Source of the DNA: Callipepla californica brunnescens
Taxonomy: Eukaryota > Chordata > Aves > Galliformes > Odontophoridae
Assembly: GCA_023055505.1 (NCBI GenBank)
Contig: JALIRH010000111.1
Location: forward strand, 434,001 to 498,000
DNA length: 64,000 bases
Direction of reading: 5' to 3'
The notes under the pieces are model-generated. The model saw only the letters and a program-made list of their open reading frames with translations. It ran no database searches and was not told where the DNA came from. Shown in pieces: positions 59,001 to 64,000 of this stretch. Each line of letters starts with the position of its first letter. Positions within the stretch are counted from its first letter, which is position 1. Both the position numbers and the translations under genes were made by a program.

Positions 59001-62000
59001 TAATGGCTTTCAAGTTTCTCATAATACAGAAGCATATAAGTTCACTGGTTTGACTGTATTACATTAGCTTTCCAGTTCACTAGGTGTCTTTTTCCTAGCT
59101 TTGAAGTTTGGTGTGCCTTTGCTGAGCTCCAAAGCTTAATGCTGTTTGCCAGGCATGAGGCTTACAGGTGCTTATGCTGTGACTGCGATGCTCCTTCTGG
59201 CAATGCTTTTTTATCTTTGACTGCTGCCCTAAGGTGGCACCCTCATTTTCTGCACATCCAGCTTTAATAGAACCACTCTTCTTCCTTATTTTATCTTCCT
59301 CTTGTCCCTGATTTTCCTGATGGAAATCCTGTCTTAATATCACATACTGAATAACCGAAGGGTAGCTATAGTATTTGTTGGTACTGAGATTATTACTGGG
59401 CATCACTGTTGTAGTATGTGTCAAATAGGGGAAAATTTTTGACGAAAATAGAAAGATTTCTGAGACTATGAGATCACAAGATTTGATCCTAGAATAGTAG
59501 CCATTTTACATATGTTTATATTTTCCATGGCATCCTAGTCTTTCATGTATCAGTTTTATCTAGAGCAACAGCATTTCACGTAAGATATTCTGTGGAAATT
59601 TACAATAAAATGTATTGGTTTTTTTCCACTTTATAACAACTACTAAATTCAATGCAATGTTAAAATGTTTAAATATGTCTTATGTGTTTCTAAGAATAGC
59701 TTTAATAGCCCTGACAGTGTTTTTGTGTGTACAAAAGAATAATTCAGCATGGCTTGTTTAGATTTTTTAAGCTTCATCTCATGCTGGTGATGGAAGGTAT
59801 GAATAACATTTAGCTGCAGAATGGCTGGGACAAGAAACCTGGAAGCATCAGCCAGAAAAAAATGAAATGGGATTAGTAGATGTGTATAGTCCTGACTTTA
59901 TACACAATCCTACAGGGGTTTTGCTGTAAATCAAATTAGATGTATTCATTTATTTCCTCAGTTTGAACACCTGATGTGTCTAACATAAGAGAGGAGATGG
60001 ACTTTGTGCTGTAGAAACTGGAGGGCTGTGAGGAGAGCTGGAAAGGGTCAGAGGTGAGGCTGAACCTGTCTGCACTGTGCTCGAGTCCTCCCCAGCCCCT
60101 TGGCTCTGTGTGCAGTAGTCTCCCAGTGCCACGGCTCATGAGAACGGTGACCTACATAGAAGTCAGATTTTAAAACTGCAATAAGTCTGCTCCCGCAGGC
60201 AACGTGTGTTGTAATCTGTCTGGTGACGCAAATATCTAATTTGAATGTGTGCCAGTAATTATATGAGGCAGTCAAGCACAGAGAAAGTGCTGAAGAAATG
60301 CTCCTGTGCTCCTTTTCAGGCTGTTTATGTCCACCAATTCCACATTTTGATGGTCAGCTTTACAGGACAGAGATGGTGCCATCTGTTTGTGAGCACTAGG
60401 GCATTCTTATGGTACTGCATAAATAGCCACATGCTAATAAAAATTTTAAAGGGAAAAAAAAAGAAAAAAAAAAGCCAGAGGCAATAGAAAATTGATTCAG
60501 GAGTAGGTTCACAGATGTGAGCATGAGCTTATGAGCTGAGCTGAGTTTGCATGCCTATAATTCATGGGATGTCTCTACCAAGCAAAGGTTTGGTCCATGA
60601 TTGGAATGGGAAAATAATTTTGAAAACCATTTCTGGGAGCTGAAAACCCAGGTGATGATCAGGTTTTTGTCAGAGGCATGGGTAGCCAGATGCTGCACAG
60701 TTGGCAGAAGGCAATGAAGTTTGACTGAGCACTTGTGCTTAACCATTCTGCAGTCAATTTTATTTACACATTTTCAGAATTCAGTAAAATATTTCATTCA
60801 CTGTACCTATTTTTAGCACTTCAGAAAATGTTTCAAAGGGAAGCTGGCTTCCCTGGCTTGCTTTTAAGTATATTCATAAAACATTTCCAAATTTAATGTA
60901 AAAATATTTACTTACAGGGATATTTTTCTCTTTCTAGGCAGCCTTTATTTCCTTGCTTCCCCCTCAGCCTCACCAAATAAGCTGTATAAACAGAAGTGCT
61001 TCCTTCAACCACCCCTGAAGATGAAAGTTGGACCAGATAAGTGTACACTGAGAGTTTAACCTGTAGTTTGTGCCAGATTGAGGACTCAGCTTTACTGAAA
61101 GGCTTCTCATCTCCACCTGATATACAAGTTGCTACCTTTTGTGACCACAGGTAGAGGGATGCTTGGAGCATGTTGATACTCCTGAGTTAGATTGTATCCA
61201 TCAAATAGTTATGGCGCTTGGTGCTCTCTGACAATTCTTAGTTGGAGGCAAAGCAGCCTGTTGGGAAGGCAGGATAAAAGCCATTGCATTTCACTGAAGC
61301 TGAATTCAGGGCTGCCTTCCAGACAGCAGCAGGAAGCTAGCATTTTTACCTCTGCAGTGTGCTACCATTGCAGCACTGGCTGTTTTTCATGATTAGCAAA
61401 TAAATTTCTGGACAGCAGGTCTGTATGTGTGCAGCTTTCTCCTATCATTACTGTCATTAAAAATAAAAAGATACAATGAGATCTGCAAATTACATTTCAT
61501 ACTGGTTTGTGGTTGATATAGAGCTTGTCGAATACCAAGGTTAGAAAACTAAAGGCTTTTTGTACCTTTTCATGAACAGAAAATTTCAAAACTTTATTAC
61601 TGATAACACACCCAATTATAGAAAATAACCTTATTTCAAATTTGAAAGTAGCAGGGAGATTGTCTTAGGCAGCAGAAAGAGGATTTGTCGGTTCAGTAAG
61701 GCACCATCTTCCCCAGGCTGTTAGATGAAGGATAAGTTGGTGTGCCCTGAGCCCTGGCATTGTCAGAAGGAGCTTGGATTAGTCCTGCCTGATTCTCATC
61801 ATAATAAGGTTTTGTCATGTATGAAGTTACTATGATACTCAAGACCAGATCACCAGAGAAACTCCCTATTTTAGCAGTTAAGGGAAGCATTGTCAAGTAT
61901 CTTATTAACTTGTATTCTGTCTATATCTTAGCATCAGTGAAAAGACAGAGGAAAAGCTAATGAGTGCTATATCTCAAGGCATTAGGATAGCAGTCCCAAT

Positions 62001-62135
62001 ACTGATAATTGTGAAGTCAGATATATAATTTTTTGACTATAAAATTGTGATTAAGAACAGAGAAACTGTGTGGAAGACTGTATTCTGAAATTCAGAGGGA
62101 GAACAGGTGAGCTTTGTCTGTTTTAGAACTGATGT

Positions 62136-62180
62136 AATAAACAAACAAACAAACAAAACAAAACAACAACAACAAAAACA
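62136..62180 (+). repeat. AAAC/AAC-rich low-complexity tract
   Basis: A run of AAAC units that changes to AAC units. Confidence 0.8.
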
Positions 62181-64000
62181 ATGAAACAAGCAAACATTTT
62201 CAGCCTTCTTGTCCTGGATGTTAATACAGTGGAGTTTTGTAACGCTTTGAACTTCCAAATATCAAGCTATTGCTTCAATAGTTATTTGCCAGTTTATAGG
62301 TTTAACTTTGAGCATATCAGTTGAAAAATTCTGGAGATTTGTCGGGATACTAATGCGATGAGAATATATCTTTCTGCAGGAAGGAAGCCACTTGCTCTCA
62401 CCATTTCATTTTTCTGGAAAAGATGCATCACCTTTGAACCTTGGCTAAAAAAGGTTACTGGTTGCATAATAGAATATTGCAGCTTCCAGTGCTTATCCTG
62501 TTTGTTCCCTTGCTATTTGTGTTTTTGTACTCCTGGTATAAGATATCCCACAACAAACTAATAAAATTTAGAAATTAAGTGGATGAGAGATTGAATTAAT
62601 GCCTATTGTTTTACCTTCTTTCTGTAGAGAATTTCTTGCCCTGATAAAATATTAAATGCTTTGTGAATGAATGCAACTTCTTAGCTTGAGTAAGTTATTG
62701 TGAACTTGAGGTAGCTGTAGTTGCTGGGGGTTCTGTTCTTGTTGGACAGTTAAGTATGAAAAAATGTGTCAGGTTACCTGCCCCCTTTATGCCCAAGAAA
62801 TTCACAGGATAATGTTATCTGAATGCATTTTATTTGGCAACAGAACAAATAGCTGTCTCTTCCAGCATCTCAGTAGGTTCATTAGATTAGCTGTTATTCA
62901 GGCTGAACATTATTTTATTAAAATATGCTATTATAAATTTACTGATTTGTTTGTTAATATGCTGCAAGGTACTGTGATGAGTCATTACGGTTAATCTTAT
63001 TTGCCAGAATAAATGAATAAGATATATCTGGTGAAGCTATATTCCTGATGTTTTCATATTCTGCCCATTTGCTTTCTTATCAATTTGCTTTGTTTAATAA
63101 GAGGAAAAGAGCCCACAGATTTATTAGTTCTAATTAAATATGGAAGGAAATTTCCTTTCAGGTACATGGCATTTTCCTTCCATAATATATATATTTTTAA
63201 TCTCCTTTAGGCAAGGGGAAATAATTCTATGTCTTTTGAAAGTGTATGCGAACTGTTTTTCCACAAATCCCACACACGTTTTATGCATTAATATGACTGA
63301 TACATGCAGCATACTCCACTTTAGTCTGGGTGTCAGTGATAACTTTTACAAGTTTCAGCATCATGTAGGCTTTACTGTATAATAAAACAATTTGGTAAAA
63401 CCTGTACAGAGCTTGTGTGACCTGGCCTGCCCAGTGCTACAGGAAGAATTGCAGGAGGGGAAAAAGAAAAGAAAACAGCTCCTTCTTGACAAGATCTTCT
63501 CTCAGAAGCAAATTAAAATGACCATCTGTGTCCATCACTGTGACCTGATGCATAACAGTGTATCTGTGACCAGAAATGATTTCTTTTCTATACAATTTGG
63601 ACGTCTACTGTATTTATTTGCTGTTACCAAACGTCAATACTGCATTACCAAAGCACACTGACTGTGTTTTTATGTTATTGTAAGTAAAATGCTTCTATGT
63701 ATGGAGCCATAGTAACAATCAGCTGGAATGGAAATAGAATTACAGCGCTTTGCTGTTCTGTAATGCAATGTTAGAGCACCAAAAGGTCTCTAATAGCATT
63801 CCTGAAGCTTCAAGGGAGGAAGAAGAGGTGTTATGTGCCATTTCCTCTGCTTTTTCTATTTCATCTGTTCTTTCCGTGCACTCCCTTCAAAGGGAAAATG
63901 CTTATAGAGAATCTGGCATGACAACTACAGCTCACTACAGTGTGTGGCTCAGGCAGAGAGGAGTCCGGTATCGTTACTTAATTTGTTTGGATTGTCAACA

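Larger units (their letters stand above)
32853..64000 (+). other. PDE11A: PDE11A intron 2 (partial, at least 31 kb)
   Basis: AT-rich sequence with dispersed and simple repeats: CR1 remnants (41376-41402, 49995-50430, 50700-50860), a second solo LTR (55627-55949), and TTTA, GT, AAAC, CA and TA microsatellites. I looked for the next expected exon (the end of GAF-A) and did not find it. A candidate unassigned exon is at 38990-39158. Confidence 0.75.

Noticed and set aside
63392..63661. 89-codon open frame with a Lys/Gln-rich segment near the window end
   Set aside because: No acceptor, no known family, and the rest of the product looks random.
32853..64000. Further PDE11A exons (end of GAF-A, GAF-B, catalytic domain)
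   Set aside because: A reading for the expected conserved blocks gave nothing. A tblastn of PDE11A against this interval would settle it.
1..64000. CRISPR arrays, operons or other prokaryotic systems
   Set aside because: The sequence is plainly vertebrate: spliced genes, CpG islands, CR1 and LTR elements. The short tandem repeats seen have no spacer structure.

Overview
The window is a vertebrate, almost certainly avian (probably galliform), nuclear locus. It holds large introns in AT-rich sequence, fragments of the bird-typical LINE CR1, solo LTRs of an endogenous retrovirus, and two CpG islands. It contains two protein-coding genes arranged head to head. This matches the known vertebrate neighbourhood in which RBM45 and PDE11A are divergent neighbours (human 2q31.2). 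The genus cannot be fixed from the sequence alone.

Positions 1-2890 lie downstream of RBM45 and may hold its 3' UTR. Positions 2891-10550 (minus strand) are the complete RBM45 coding region in nine coding exons. All splice sites and phases were checked by hand; they join to 1407 nt and a 468-residue four-RRM RNA-binding protein. A CpG-island promoter lies at about 10200-10900. Positions 10900-14270 are intergenic and featureless. Positions 14280-16960 form a large, very GC-rich CpG island holding the PDE11A promoter, 5' UTR and exon 1. Exon 1 (16061-16823) encodes the phosphorylated N-terminus and the first part of GAF-A. It carries one extra C relative to the expected frame. Exon 2 (32694-32852) continues GAF-A. 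The rest, to 64000, is intron 2; no later PDE11A exon was recognised by eye.

The most unusual object is at 30055-30289 in PDE11A intron 1. It is a 235-bp unit with perfect 43-bp terminal inverted repeats (ends TGTCA...TGACA), flanked by a 5-bp direct repeat GTTGT. Its centre carries a tRNA-Glu(TTC)-like sequence with intact A and B boxes but a broken acceptor stem. A third, orphan copy of the terminal 23 nt lies just upstream and stops exactly at the same terminus. This looks like a small TIR-bounded mobile element that carries a tRNA gene. I do not recognise it as a named family.

Other points of note are a pair of related solo LTRs with target-site duplications, a candidate poison exon in RBM45 intron 1, a probable 3'-UTR intron in RBM45, a TISU/YY1 motif in the RBM45 promoter, and the PDE11A exon 1 frameshift. 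RBM45 acts in nuclear RNA binding and processing, whereas PDE11A hydrolyses cAMP and cGMP in the cytosol. Nothing in the sequence ties the two genes functionally beyond their divergent arrangement.
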